DNA of 64,000 nucleotides from Struthio camelus (GCF_040807025.1 NC_090964.1:9758214-9822213); one strand, 5' to 3'. Shown: positions 10,558 through 63,158, counted from the first letter of the stretch. The notes: generated from the letters alone by a model not told the origin. A program made the numbers and translations.

Positions 10558-13500
10558 CTGCCCGGGAAGTCAGTCGAAGGCGGGCCCGCCGGCGCCGCGC
10601 AGGCCCGAGGCCCTTCCGCGCCCCGCTGGGCATTGCGGGCCCCTCGCCGCGACCCGGCGGCTCCGCGGTCACCGGCCCGCGGGCGGAGCCGAGCTGCTGG
10701 GCCGTATGGCGCCCCCGGAACCGCAGCTAAACCTTTTAGCCCCCCGCCCCCCGAAAAAAAGAAAGACTAGGTTTTTATATTTTTTCAAATAAATATATTT
10801 GCCTACTTTTAACGCTGTTGGTGGCCTTAATTTCTGCTTTGAAAACAAGTTTGGTACGAAGAACTAAGTTTCTATTTATTCCATCGTTAATGGAGAGCGG
10901 AAACAACTCCAGGGCGGGAGGTTGAAGTTATAACGTTGTTACCCTATTTTGCTTGAAATGCCTAACAGGGAGGTAGCACAAATGAATATTTTCACTTGGA
11001 AAAGTAATGCTATTTCCCAAGCTCCTTGTAAAAGCAGGATACAGCTCTGTGCTGTACCACCTTTGCTGGTAAAAAAAAAAAAAACTTTTCTCCAAAAGTT
11101 AAAACAAGGTGTTCACAGTAGGAAGGTGAGCTGTAAAAATACATCGTGGTTATGGTCACAATATGTCACAGCGATAACTGGCCAAAGTACGTTCACTCTG
11201 TTTAACGTCACCGGCTTCAATGGCACTGGAAACTCATCTAGCCCTGTTCTAATATTAGAACTACATGGTATTTTTAAGGCTTTCACTTCACAGGGTTTCA
11301 ATCCACGAAGGCTCCTAAGCCCCCCCTGCTGTTTCACCTTCAGTTTCAGGTTTGAAGAACCAAAACCTTAAGAGAAACCCAAGTGAAAGCCACATGTTTT
11401 TCTTGATTCAACTGTAGTTGTCGCAATGTTATGAATATGACATTATAATTCATAAATATTTGTGAACCCCTGGGCAGGCAAAGGTGGACTTCACTGCTTA
11501 ACACTGCTTACTGAATTTCCCTGTGGCTTTACATTTGTAAAATAAAAATCTGATATAGATTGAGCTTTTCTCCAAATCAGTATTATATTGGGCCTAAGAC
11601 TAACCAATTCAACTGCAGCAGGACAAAAGCCCCAAGTTTTGTTTTAAAATGGATTCTCTCCCGAGATGTCAGCCACTCACTACAAGCAGTAAACGTTTCC
11701 ACCACGAGGTGTCTCAGAGGTTATAGCACTGAAAGAAGAAATTTGGGACTGACTGTAAGCACAAAAAATGGCATTTCCTTATGGTCACACTTAGTTATTT
11801 CTGCTCAGTAAACAACAAAGAATATTCAGTGTAAAATAGTTGCTTTCTACCTTTGCTGTACCCTAAGTGTAAGTGAACTATATTTTAGGAAGTTATAAAT
11901 TTTTACTACTCTTTGAAAGAAATAAAGCGTTATGGTGAAACAACTGTGAGACTATCCACCTCAAAAGAGAAGAATAAACAAGAAGCAACTCTTGGTTCCA
12001 TCTCGCAGTGGTAAGCTGCTATGCCCACTGGAAGTATCAGCAAATGCAACTTCTGGGGGTTAACAAGGGGATACGATCTCAACAGCAGGTATTCCAGCTA
12101 TAGACAAATTGAACTGGCACAGAGTGGACCACTGACAGTGTTCACCATACTGAGTGTAGTAAAGAAGAGATTGACAGATTAGGAGGGCTATGAACATTGG
12201 AAAGATATATTTTAGAAAATGAAGGATACTGATGAGAAACTTACTGAAGAAGTTCTTAAACTAATTCTTCTGGAGGAAAAAGTGCTAAAGAACAAGTATT
12301 TGTAGTAACACTAATTTGGATGAATGTTAAGATTTTATAATCCTCGCCCCTCCGGCATGCCCACTGCCAAGTAGATCAGAAAAAGCCTGACTGATAAAAA
12401 AAAAAAAACCACACTGATTTTACTCTCTTGCCATCTCCAGATCTGCGTGCACGTGGCATAGGCTTTGATCCACCAGACAAACGTGTTCCACGTTGCATGT
12501 CTTTTAAACACTAGAGCCACAATCCTCATCACAAGTGACAATTTCTTTCTATCTCAAACTATTTCATAGCATAATTCTGCTCCCAGACCTGTTTAAATCT
12601 GGATGACTCACCTGAAGTCCACAAACTAGCCAGGATATGATTAAATGTCTTTGTAACACCATAAATGCAATGTAAGTATTTATCCTGGGCTTGCAATCAG
12701 ACACATTGATGTAGCTATGAGGACCTGAAACAGAAATGACCTCTGCTAACAGTCACCCGATTTTGTAAATATTCACGCTAGGCAGCTTGCTGTTATAATA
12801 CAAAAACAAACACCGAGGAAAAAAGCTTGAGATGTTCTCGACAGTATGTCCCACTGCAAATAAACTGTCTCTGAGACTGGAAACTCTTCAGGACAGCTGT
12901 GATACATTTGAAGCTGCTCTGTAGTATTTCTCCATACTTCTTATTGATTTGGTTATTGGGATGCTTACTGCATATCTTTTAGTTTAGTTTAACAGAGACT
13001 TTTGGGAAAAAGAAGCAAGTGAGAGAGAGGACTCAAGATCCTTCCCTCCCCGACAATGCTAACAGCTATGTTAAAGATTATGCCAGTGTTACTACTTTTG
13101 AAGATTTTTCCTACTATACAACCAATCTACAAAAGTGAATTGAGCAAGTGTAAGAAGTGGTTGATGACTAAAGAGAGGAAAAGACCTGTAGCAGTCTTCA
13201 GAAGGAATACTCGAAAGAGTGAATTAGGCTGACACTGAGGTGTCTGAAGTTATGCGTGTCTCGGTTACCATCGAGGCAGCGATAATCTTCAGGTAAGAAA
13301 GGCATGTGTGTCAGCAGGTGGTTGATTTAGATTTGTTTTTCCGTAAACTCTTTTCTCTTCCTATAAATACAAACAAAATACTGACAAGAAGAAGTCTGTT
13401 TTATCTCTGTATTATTAGTTGCAGATTTCTGGAGGAAAAAGCCACATGTGTCCAACCAATTAAGTAAGAATAATTACTCCTCGAGGTTCTTTTAAGTGTC

Positions 13501-13688
13501 CTATCTACAAACAGTAAAACTCTGTGAATCACAGTAACATCTACCACAGCTCAAGAAACAATTAAATCTTGCAAGGAGATGCTGGGTCTGCATTCCCTTT
13601 GCATTCCCTGGGCATTTTTATCTAGAAGGGAACAGTTCAATGGCAGAAATTCAAGTAGTACCACAGGAACTCCAGATGTTCAGCAACT

Positions 13689-13706
13689 AAAAAAAAAAAA
13701 AAAAAA
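13689..13706 (+). repeat. poly(A) run
   Basis: About 18 adenines inside an otherwise unremarkable intergenic stretch. No retrocopy body recognised upstream. Confidence 0.8.
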
Positions 13707-15075
13707 GAAAGCAAAACAGAGTGGACAGAAAGATCAGAGCAGTGAAGAACCCGAAGGTGCAGCCTAGCACCTTTACCCTGCTGCAGGCTCTGCTAGTCAA
13801 GACTATGGCATACTGGGATAAACCTGTCTGGAACAGCAGGGATTTCTGCAGAACAGTTTCATTATACTGGGACTCAACACAGTTTTGTGAATAACAGCAT
13901 CACCTTTTAAAGAATGAAGGAGGAAGTAAAATGCCTACAGCAACATCTGGTACATAAAGCTGAGAGACAGGATGAAAGGAGCGTCTAATAGCTGCTACAT
14001 TGGCCATTCAGTGTGCACAGCAGAGCTCTCAGCGACTTTCCTGTGTCACTTGATGATGAGAGTTCTCCTCTCTCTCCCTCCTCCACTGTTTCACTCCCTG
14101 CTTGAGCACTGATTAAATCTGCTCTCCAAGCGGATTTTCCTGTACACCATGACAAATATGCCTGTAGGCCATTTTTTAACCCAGATGAGTGAAAGTAATG
14201 CAGGGCCAGACAAGAGATTACAGTGACAGTAAAGCAAATACAAAGACCGCAGGGAGGGTTGATTGTCTTTGCACAGTAACTTCATTGATTTCCATGGATA
14301 TAATCTTGACTTCTGCTGGAATAAAGGAAATCAGAATCAGGCTCAAGAGTTTACAAAAAAGGCAATATTGGAAGTCTGCTCTCTGAACGCTCCAGAGACC
14401 AAAAGTTCACTTCACAGTTCTGTGGGAGGCCGTATTCTCTCAACCAGGGAGGGAAGGATAACATTACGGATTTTCCACTTCTAATTTCTCCAAACTAAAT
14501 GAAGTTTCTGAATCTTTTTCAGTAGCAGAAATTTTGAGCGCCCTGTCAAAATCCAAACTAGCACAAAAGCCACTTAAGAGAAAAATGAGTTCTTCTGTGA
14601 AAGAAATGTTCAGGGGGAAATATAACAGGAAACTTACTCTGTCATGTCCCTGCCTTTCCCTTCCCTCTTCCCTCCCTTCTACCTTTCACTCTTCTCCCTC
14701 CCCTTCCCATGCTGGGCAGTGCGGCTGGTGTGGGAGGCCACAGGGGGAAGCTCTAACCAGTTTACAATTACTTTGCCTTGCTTAGCAGATCCAAGGACAG
14801 GCACTTCTACACATAACTTCACTCCTCGTTGGCTTTCCTGACACTGCTATGGGTTCCAGTGTTTGTAAGGGAGGGTTTGGTCTGTAAGCCTGGATGGGTC
14901 AGACAAGCATTGGGCCTGGAAAGACAGTCAGTGGACTTGTTGAAACCAAGAAGGGAACGTTATACACTGCTATTATAGCCTGAGATAGCAAGTACAGCTA
15001 TTTATCGTTTGTGCTCATGCAGCTCCAACTGCCATTGTATCTGACTACCTCCTTACCTTTAACACGTTTAACTTC

Positions 15076-15182
15076 ATACCCCAACTCACAAAGAGAGAGC
15101 TCCAAGACAGGGAAGTCCTGTGACTTGTTCAAGGTCACACAAACAGTCTACAGCATGGCAAGGAAAGGAACCTGGTGTTTTA
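15076..15182 (-). mobile_element. MIR-like SINE remnant
   Basis: The stretch around TGACTTGTTCAAGGTCACAC (15121-15140) and the flanking ACAGGGAAGT and GGAACCTGGT blocks follow the order of the MIR consensus read in reverse. It is ancient and diverged; the match is from memory of the family. Confidence 0.55.
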
Positions 15183-15853
15183 AGAGCTGGGAGAGCACTG
15201 GAACAACTGGGCCTTCCCTCCCCTGACTGCCTGCCGTCTCGTCTCTCAGCAGTAATTGCATTCTGCCAGTGGACGGAGGAATGCTTGTACACGGTGGGCA
15301 CGTCTGCTAAAGGCACACTCGAGCATGCCAAGTACGTCTTCTACGAGGCTCCAAGAGCCCTCCATTTCCCATGGAGTCAATTTGAGTTAAGGATGCTCAC
15401 AAGCTTGCAGAAAGCACTCAGCAAAGTTGTGTGACAGAGCCATCAATCTATACATTTCCTTGACCTGCGGAGAGAAAAAGATATTCATAACTAAAATGTA
15501 TCCTGCTGCCCTGAAGTTAACAACATCCATTTCTTCTGTTAAGAGAACTTCAAATTTTGTAACTGACAATAAATAAGTGATGAGAATGGAAGGTAGCTGT
15601 TAAAGATAATCCTATTCCTCATTCTTACAGAGGAGGAATCAAAAGCTCAAGGAAAAACATACAAATCAGCTCTGCAAAAATTCCAGCAGCTCTGAATTGC
15701 TGTTTTGGTTAATATTTGCCTATGCAAAGAACGTAAGCGGGGCAGAAAAAGTGAGCAGACTCACCACACTGTATTTCATCACACTGCCATGACCTTCTGG
15801 AAATTTTCAGATTGGCAATGTCTTCTATGTATATTTTTTACCTATTATTACTT

Positions 15854-15885
15854 CCAAAACATAAAACTCATGTTTTATGTTTTGG
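15854..15885. repeat. Perfect 14-bp inverted repeat with 4-base loop
   Basis: Left arm CCAAAACATAAAAC (15854-15867), loop TCAT, right arm GTTTTATGTTTTGG (15872-15885). The arms are exact reverse complements. Confidence 0.9.
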
Positions 15886-16081
15886 GAACATTGGAAATAT
15901 ACAGAAGAGATAACCATAAGAATTAAAATTTTTTTTTTCATAACATGAGAATCATAGAAGTATTCAAATAAATAGTTTTACTCTGCATTTAGAAAAAGTG
16001 ATGTAGTCACAGCATGAAATTCAGGATGATGTCAAAAAGCAGCATCCAGAGTTTCTAAGAGGGCACCTCCACATAACTTGT

Positions 16082-16103
16082 AAAAAAAAAAAAAAAAAAA
16101 AAA
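16082..16103 (+). repeat. poly(A) run, 22 bases
   Basis: Uninterrupted A22. No target-site duplication or retrocopy body recognised next to it. Confidence 0.9.
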
Positions 16104-18291
16104 TCTGGAAGAGCTTTCCGAACAACAGAGATGGCCAAATAATTCCATCGATTATTCCTGTCGATTTTCAGTAACTCTCAGAAGATGAGGACAAAATTAA
16201 TATTGTAGTAACTAAGCAACAGATTAGACTTCCCAGGGAATTATAGGTCTGATCTGACACCTATGCCAGGCAAAATTTGTGACCTTGACCACACTTGGAT
16301 TTTGCAAATGTCTTAGATTTCCCTTTTTAAAAAATAAAAGTTTCCACATCTTAGGGCAAATAATATTATCTGAACAGCACCATATCCCAATGCTTACTTG
16401 GGCCTGTAAGCAGAAGGAAACAATGCCTCACTGAATTCCTATTAATCTCAGTGTATATTACTCTGAATGCTCAGTAATGACAGTTTGTTGCCAACACTAA
16501 TTCCTCCACTGCTGATCAAAGTAGCAGAGGGCTTTGCTTCAGGAAGTAAGCTTATATGGGGTTGGAATTCTGATATTCTGCAAGGAAAGAAAAGTAAATG
16601 AAAAACAAAGGAAATACAAAAGCAAAACAAATGGGAATGGAACTGAGATCAGAAGTAGCAGCTGTCTAGCCGGAAAGAAATTTTCCTTACAGAGGCCTGC
16701 TTTTCCCTTAAAAATTAGCTACATATATTAGCTATACTACTTACAGGCATGAAAGAGTCCTACAGCTTATATGGTACAGCTTTGCTGGCAAAAGCTCAAG
16801 TGCTGACATACTTCAGCAGCAGTTTTGGTGTACATCTAACTGTCTATGGCTGTAAGTGATGCAAGATTTATAGGGAGAGGTAGTATCTTCTACGAGACAA
16901 ACTATGTAGTTAGAAAAATGTTTATACAAATCCCAAGGATATTAATTTGGGTCTTAGAAAAGAGATTCTGAATCTAAAAGTTCACCTAGTCTTTCCAATA
17001 ATATTTATTAGTTTATTAAAAGGTATTTCCTCTCCCTTGCCTTGACACAAGAATCTGATATAAACCTGGTATGAACTCTTCTGCTGGCATAAACAGTCTC
17101 TCCACCAGGAGGACTTGCCAATAAATCTAAACTGGCAGCACAGACAAGGCCTGAATATAGCAGAAAGTAGCTAAAGACAGCGTAGGATCACCTACCGCAT
17201 CAAAGATGTGTTTTCTGCTTGCTCTCTACGCTAACCGCCACTTGAGATCTGCAGTGGACTACATCCTTAAGTGTCTTGAGGATGTATCTAGCTCATGGTC
17301 TCTAATTCAATAAGAAATCTAGGCCTCTTCTCCCTCCGAGTTCTGTACTTCTGCCACAGATTTTTTCATAATAGACCACCTAGTGTAAAAAATAAGCTTC
17401 AAAAAGTACTACAAGAAATGGTGAATTGTAGATGGCTTACAGACCAATTTGAAGGTACAGGACACAAATGGTTGAGTCACTGATGCAGAGTAGCATCAGC
17501 TTTTTTTTTAAATATAGAATTAGGTATAAACATTTAGATACCGGATTTGCACATGTTGGTCACTATCTATTTAAATATTTCATGAAGTATGCAATTAAGT
17601 TCCTTTATCATTGTTATTGACTGTATGATTTTAGATATCCAGTGTACTTATCACTACCTATGTTCCTGGCTTCTTTTTGCATTTCTTCAGGGTGGCATGG
17701 TGAAAATGAATGAAAACAATCTCCATTGTATTTATAACCAGATTTACTTTGGGGATCTTAGAACTGCAAAAGCTGACTGCTGGCATGTTTTGAAAAAAAA
17801 GCCTTAAAAAAAGATGATGCAGAATGGATTTATAATGATCTGTAATTATAATAAAAGTATGACTGCACTAAACTTAAGTTCTGGTCCAAATTTCATATAC
17901 ACCCATAAAACCATCCAAACAGAAGTTAACTTTATAATTAACACTGGATAATTCCCATTACACAAGGATACTATTAACTATGTATAGTAGTTTTATTTCT
18001 TTCTAGCTGTTTACATTTTTTCACCCTCCAGCTCATGGAGTGCTTTGGATAATGCAGCATGCGCAAATGAAATCGCTCAGAGCCGTGTAAGTGATTGCTC
18101 CACTCTCGTCCTCCCTGAGCGCAGGAAGACCCTGCTACTCTTATGTTCTTATCAAGCAAAATACAGAGGGGCATTTGTTCGCACGAGCAGAGCTAGAATA
18201 TTCTCTTTTGAGTTCAGCTTCCTCCTTTCATCCCACCCACCATCAGACACTTCCTGACATTTCTCCCGCAGGCAGAGCAAGGCAACTGCTT

Positions 18292-18305
18292 CCCCCCCCC
18301 CCCCC
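18292..18305 (+). repeat. poly(C) run, 14 bases
   Basis: C14 followed by TTTT in an intergenic stretch that is locally GC-rich (about 18290-18790). Confidence 0.85.
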
Positions 18306-19779
18306 TTTTGCAACGGCTGCTCCTTCAGTAATCTGTGGGTGGTGGGGGAAGGGGATGTTATCTCAACAGCAGACACCACCAAGCAAGTCTGGGACGTGAG
18401 GGGGAGTTTTAGGATGAAAATAGGCCTCTGCCACCCCTCCTGCATTTGTGTATCTATGACTAAGCACACCGAATCCACTGCTTTTTAAAACTTGGCTTCT
18501 CTCTTTCCTTGATCTTTGCTGTTTCCAAGCTCTTGAGCCCCTTTGTCCTTGCAGCCTGGGGGACCTCGCTGAGGCAGGCCCCTGACATAGCCAGTGCCAC
18601 GGAAATACAAATCCTGCCCAGCAATCGAGCCCCACTGCCCCAGCTGCCCTGCCACCCCTGCCATCAGCCTCTGCTGTGCCTTGTGCCACCGGTGCAGGGG
18701 GACAAAGTGAGAGCAACTCTGGAGCTGGGAGATAAACCCCCATTGCTGCTCTAGTGTCACCCCCACCCCTCCCAGTCTGCTCAGGCGCCAAGACAAGGCT
18801 ACACTAGGATTTTTTTTTTTTCCCTGAAATATTCACTCTTTTTGCTTATATCATTAAAGCCCCATCTTGAAAGCTGCTAGCATCTGAAATATGGGACCAT
18901 TTAAAACTAGGAGGTTTGAGCAATTCTGTACATCTCTGGGTCAAAAAAGGTTGCCAGCAGCTCATCTCCTCTAGAATTGTCACTACTGCACCACAGGGGA
19001 ACTGCCTGTAGGTTCAAGGGACCAGTAGGGAGAGTATGAAATAAAGCTGCCAGGTTCCAGGCTCTCTTGCCTAGATCACGTTCTTACCCTCTTTCCCCAA
19101 TACAGCTTCCTCTGAGCTTTAAACACCATCTTCTCTGTACACCAAGACAGATTTGTTGAGGACTGGGATTTCAGGGGGCTGTAGCTCCCTCTCCCATTAG
19201 CACTGCCCAGTGCACCCCTTCAGATTTGATGTAGAAGTGGCCTCACATCACATCCTTTCTCAGTCCCCTACCGCAGTCTGGACAAAGAAGAGCACCACGC
19301 ATCCTTCTTTCCCTCAACTCTGGCATCCCCTCAATCCTGTAAATTCTGGTTCCTCAGGCTTTCGGCCGCTGCTGTTCCCTACTCTCATGCTATCCTATCC
19401 CACAGCCCCACAGTGCTTTGCTCATTGCACTCCTTGGCTTCACATGCGAGGCAAACAGGCCCTCTTCTCTTGTCGAGTCTTATGCCTGTTGTCTAGACCA
19501 GACACTTGTATTTGTGTAATAATGTCTGGAGGTCAAACTCCACACTGGCAAAAGCCTGAACTGAGAGAGGGACTGAGAGCAGCATGAAAGAACTCATGTC
19601 TGGATTTTGCTCAGGAAACTCCACTGGTAATAGCTTCACATTGTTACTAGCATAAAGCATGTTTGTAAAGGGATGGTTTGCCAGTATAGCTACATGGGTC
19701 TAACCTATTCTGGTTCAACCTTTTCTAGTGAAAGAGCTGGGCAGTCAAGAGACATACAGGTTTGCTAACTCTAAACTCC

Positions 19780-19780
<1 letters not shown>

Positions 19781-19806
<26 letters not shown>
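19781..19806 (+). repeat. poly(T) run, 26 bases
   Basis: Uninterrupted T26 followed by AAAAACAG. No transposon body recognised. Confidence 0.9.
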
Positions 19807-19811
<5 letters not shown>

Positions 19812-22597
19812 CAGTACATGCTACAGTGTTCTTCTGAGTTCTCTCACTGGCCCCCAGATGTGGGTACAACGTACACAACCACCACGTTTCTCATATGCTT
19901 TTGTATCAAGCCCACCTTACAAAGACTGTCCCATTAGGACACTCACAGAGCTCACTGAAAAAGAGAACAAGATTATTTGTTGTCATTGCTTTTGATCAGA
20001 AGCACTTAACAGTATTCTAAGCATCTGCAACTGTAATTCTCTGAACAGAACCTGAGCTCAAACAGAGGAAGGAGTGTCCACATCGCAATATAAAAGGCTG
20101 GCAGGTTTTCTGGATGATCTATATTCAGCTGTGCATGCCCGTGGGTATGTGGAAAGATCATTTATCCAGTTCATTGAACTGCAGCTTGCATGTGAAAGGA
20201 GTTTCATGGTTTCTTTTTTAAATGTCACTGTTTTAAAGACAAACAGTCTCATGCAGAACTGTGCAGCAGATTATAATATGCAGACGCCAGGGGTAAATTA
20301 AAAAACAATTCAAAAACAATACACAGTGGAACAATCTTATCTTTTCCTTGCCTTATCCAGGCATTTATCTAGGTCTGATCCTACACTACCCATCACATTA
20401 TCTACATATTACACACTCTCTTCTTTCGCCACATTAATACATATACAGTTCATTTAGAGTCAAAAGTAAGTCAGGTCTGAACAAGCCGGAAAACGTGCTG
20501 CACAGATCAATTACCCTATTCATAGAAAGGGCTAAGATACGTCTACAGAACATATATACTGGTGTTGATCTAGGTCTAAATGGTCCGTGCTCATTGTCAC
20601 CCTCTCACCTGGCAGGCCATAATATCAGCTTAATCAAATCTTCCGTCAGGCACAGATTTCAATAGCATATGATTTTATTACACTGTTTTAATGACAGGAT
20701 CTATTTTTAACAAAATATTTTGTTTGTTGGTCTGAACGCATTTTCAGTTGCATATTGAGAACTCAAATATTTTCATCAGCTCCCTAATTTATTTATGAGA
20801 AACATGCAACAAAATAGAGCTACTTGTTTCTGTTAGTATGCTCTAAGTTCTATAAAATGTTCATTTTACAGAATACTATAGACATATACAACACAGCCCC
20901 AAGAAGTTATAACAACAAGTTTGTCAAGTCTTGTGATGTTAAGTGAAAGCCTCACTGTATCTGAAGTTATTCTAAATGCCTAAGCTTTTGGAGTCATTGC
21001 TACATGACAATATAGGTTTAATTAGAACAAACAAACAACCCCCCCAGCACACTTTCTAACCTTAAGCCTGAAAACGTGAATGCAGTGCACCATAATGTCT
21101 CAGAAATCAGAGGTCAAAAAAAAAAAAAACCCAACTAAGCTTGTTATTCTCAAACTCTTGACTTATAAGCCAACCTCATCTTTTAAGCTCTTCCTCCTGA
21201 CTTCTGAGTACTTGAATTTCTTAACATTGTTACTAATTGTTTAGGTCATTTATAAATATTTATATTCTGACAGAGCACTTGCATTCTTTCTTTTTCTTTT
21301 CTTTTTTTTTCCTTCATTTTATATCTTTATAGAAAATTCCACTCAGAAATATGTGCATTTCCACTGCTTAAATGAACTGCACATGTACAACATATCCGTG
21401 TAGCTACACATATGCTTTTGAGAAATCTGCGCATACATAACAGTCATTTATGCAGAATGTCCACATGTCCTGTAGTCTGGTCAGCGCATTAGTGGACATA
21501 TCCAAGGGGAACGTTGATATATGGTAGCCCTACATTTAGGATTTCTAGCTATCCAAGAAACAAAACCAATGTCAATACTAATTAAGTCACATAAAATTTT
21601 TCATTATTACTATATTTTACACCTATTAAACTATTCACACTTCTCATCTGTAGCTATCTAAGGATAAAAGTACTTTTTAAACACTTATTAAATATCACAT
21701 CAAGCTCGGTTTCCACATAACATCTTTAGTCATAAAGAATCCCAAATTCTCTAAGAAACATAATGAAATGATATATCAACCAGAATTATTTTATACTTGA
21801 GGATGATGATTATTGTGTAGTGTAAAGAAGTATTATTTATAAGTTATTAAATTATTACATACATTAATTATTTCACTGGCACTGGAATGCAGCCACTTCT
21901 AAAGAAGGATTTGACAGGATTTCATAAATGAATCCCGATAGTAGGTATCCAACGTTTGAGGCCAGATGAAGGATGGTGTTTACATAAGAATCACTTCATT
22001 CACCACTGAAATGCAGCAGCTGCTGTTTAATACCACATGTCAATTGTGCACATCAGATAAACCCAGGAAGTGGAGATTTCTCTTTAAGACAAAGTTTTAA
22101 TTAGCAGTTAGATCATTTAAATAATAAAGAGAAAGGAATACATTCTTCTTATCAAGTATTTGTAGGTGGTAGTAATGTTTGACATCATTCCCAATAAAAA
22201 TGGCAAAAATCTGTATCTTATCCATACCTTTACCTTTCTTCTTAACAGGCCTATATCTTGCTATATGTATGCTTGCATATATATGTTGCTATATACATTT
22301 GAGTATGTTAACTATTGGAAAGCATGAAAACGACAGGCAACATTACAAAGCATTAAATAACAAAGTTTTCCTCTTGAAAAGTTACACCAATTTTTGCAAC
22401 CAAAATGAGGCCCCTTAGGTATTTCAGGTTAAACACATATGCAAATCTTTATAGGATTAAGACCTCAGCGTTCATAGAAAGAACTCTTATAGGAACTTTT
22501 GAATAACACACCAGACTAGCAAAAGTCTGGTCAAAAATAAACCATCCACTACTACACTGAAAACATAAGTGTTTTACTGTTGTGCCACCAAATGTTA

Positions 22598-22769
22598 AAT
22601 TAACGAGAAAGTAGGTAGTACTTCATTCATGGTTGATACTGCACAGGCGCTATCAACAAAACCCAAACTGGTCTGTTTTCTCTGGTTGATTCCAATAAAG
22701 CGAGAAAACTCAATGTCCTGCAAATATCGCACGTAGTCTTCAAAACAACAACAGTACAGTAGATCCAGC
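22598..22769 (-). other. Candidate downstream exon of a transcript divergent from ZMYM4
   Basis: Minus strand, begins after a pyrimidine-rich acceptor (TTCCTTTCTAG at about 22770-22780) and is open to a TAA near 22595, with an ordinary-looking peptide (EDYVRYLQDIEFSRFIGINQ within it). I do not recognise the peptide. A candidate partner exon ends at 22939 with donor GTATGT. The coding status is unproven; a noncoding antisense RNA is equally possible. Confidence 0.2.
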
Positions 22770-23532
22770 CTAGAAAGGAAGTGCCTCCAGGCTCCACGGC
22801 AGCACAAAATTAAAAGTGAACCGCATCTGGCCGAAAATTGGGTTAAATCATCTCACGGCTCAGGTTTGCAACGCAATTAGTTTGCGACACGATGATTTGT
22901 ACGGCGTCGAGCATCCTGTCGAAAAAACAAATACATACCCTCTTCAACAGGAAGGCCACGAGTCCAACACATTTGCTTCTGGAGAGGTGCCGAACGGAAG
23001 ACGCGACGATGCCGATTGCTCCGGGTCAATCCTCACAGCTACTTTCCCCACGGCCCCGGCACACCTGGGCAGGAGGTGCGGAGGCCTCAGAGGCGAAGTG
23101 GGAGAGCATGGCGGGAACAAGGCGCCGGGGACGGCGTCGCGTGGTGAGGCGGGCGCTGTGGCCCGACCTCAGCCTGACGCGTCGGGGCGCCGCAGGCAGG
23201 CGAAACGAGGCTAGGCCAGGCCAGACCTGCCCGTGGCGCTTGTGGGGGACTGCCAGGGCGACACCACCACTGGCTCCTGCCACACGCAGGCCTGGTCGCC
23301 ATGACAGGAGGTCGCGGGCCTGGCGGCCACCACCACACCCATCGAGGGCCATCATGGCGCGACGCTCCCCAAGAAGAGCTTGGCGCCTCACGCCCTCGCC
23401 CACCTCAGGGCGGTCGTGCTGGACAGCACCCCGAGGCCCGCAGCCCCCAGGACCCCCCAAGACCCTCCGGGCTCCCCCGAGGCCTTTGGCGCGCTTTAAG
23501 AGGCAGCCCGCCTGGCCCTGAGGGGGCCGCAC

Positions 23533-23610
23533 CGCGCCTGCGCGGCAAAGGGGGGGGGGGGCCGAGAGGCGGGGACGGGCAGCAGTGCGCAGGCGCGCGG
23601 CGCAGGCGCG
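23533..23610. promoter_or_regulatory. Three NRF1-like motifs
   Basis: CGCGCCTGCGCG at 23533-23544 (inverse orientation), TGCGCAGGCGCG at 23586-23597 and GGCGCAGGCGCG at 23599-23610. They resemble the NRF1 palindrome TGCGCATGCGCA with a central change. Confidence 0.45.
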
Positions 23611-23864
23611 CTCCGGCCCCGCGCTGGGCTTGTCGTTGGTGCTCTGAGTGGGCTCGCGGCCTGGCGGGTGCGACCCCCGCGCCCCCCCCCCTCGCCGCCC
23701 TGAGGGAGCCGCCGGGCCCCCCGCCCGCTGCCAGCTCCCTCCCGCCGCAGCGCGGCTCGGGGTCGGCCCCCGGGCACCCCGCGCACCCTCCCCCCCGCAG
23801 CGGGGGGGGGAAGGCTGCGAGGGAGTGACCCCCCCGGCCCGCCGAGCCGGGCTGGGACAGCCGA

Positions 23865-23877
23865 GGGGGGGGGGGGG
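23865..23877 (+). repeat. G13 run in ZMYM4 5' UTR
   Basis: Thirteen guanines ending six bases before the ATG of ZMYM4. Another 12-G run lies at 23550-23561. Confidence 0.85.
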
Positions 23878-23883
23878 CGCAGC

Positions 23884-63158
<39,275 letters not shown>

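Larger units (their letters stand above)
9100..10740. promoter_or_regulatory. SFPQ CpG island
   Basis: Very GC- and CpG-rich stretch covering SFPQ intron 1, exon 1, 5' UTR and upstream promoter, ending abruptly near 10740 where AT-rich intergenic DNA begins. Boundaries are judged by eye. Confidence 0.8.
10741..22590. other. Intergenic region between SFPQ and ZMYM4 promoters
   Basis: About 11.9 kb with only short, composition-driven ORFs. I see homopolymer runs, one MIR-like remnant and one perfect hairpin (listed separately), but no exon chain, tRNA or snoRNA that I can support. Confidence 0.55.

Noticed and set aside
13579-13767. ORF ending in a Lys run encoded by poly(A), possible retrocopy
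   Set aside because: No recognisable parent gene, no target-site duplication seen, and the Lys run is simply the A-rich tract.
14091-14785. TGATGATGAG as a C box of a snoRNA and nearby ORFs
   Set aside because: No D box with terminal stem at a suitable distance; flanking sequence is a pyrimidine-rich low-complexity stretch.
15120-15434. 104-codon plus-strand ORF
   Set aside because: It overlaps the MIR-like remnant, has no splice context and no recognised family.
21395-21418. Palindromic GTGTAGCTACAC with flanking CATAT/ATATG
   Set aside because: Short, imperfect overall and within an AT-rich stretch; weaker than the two hairpins reported.
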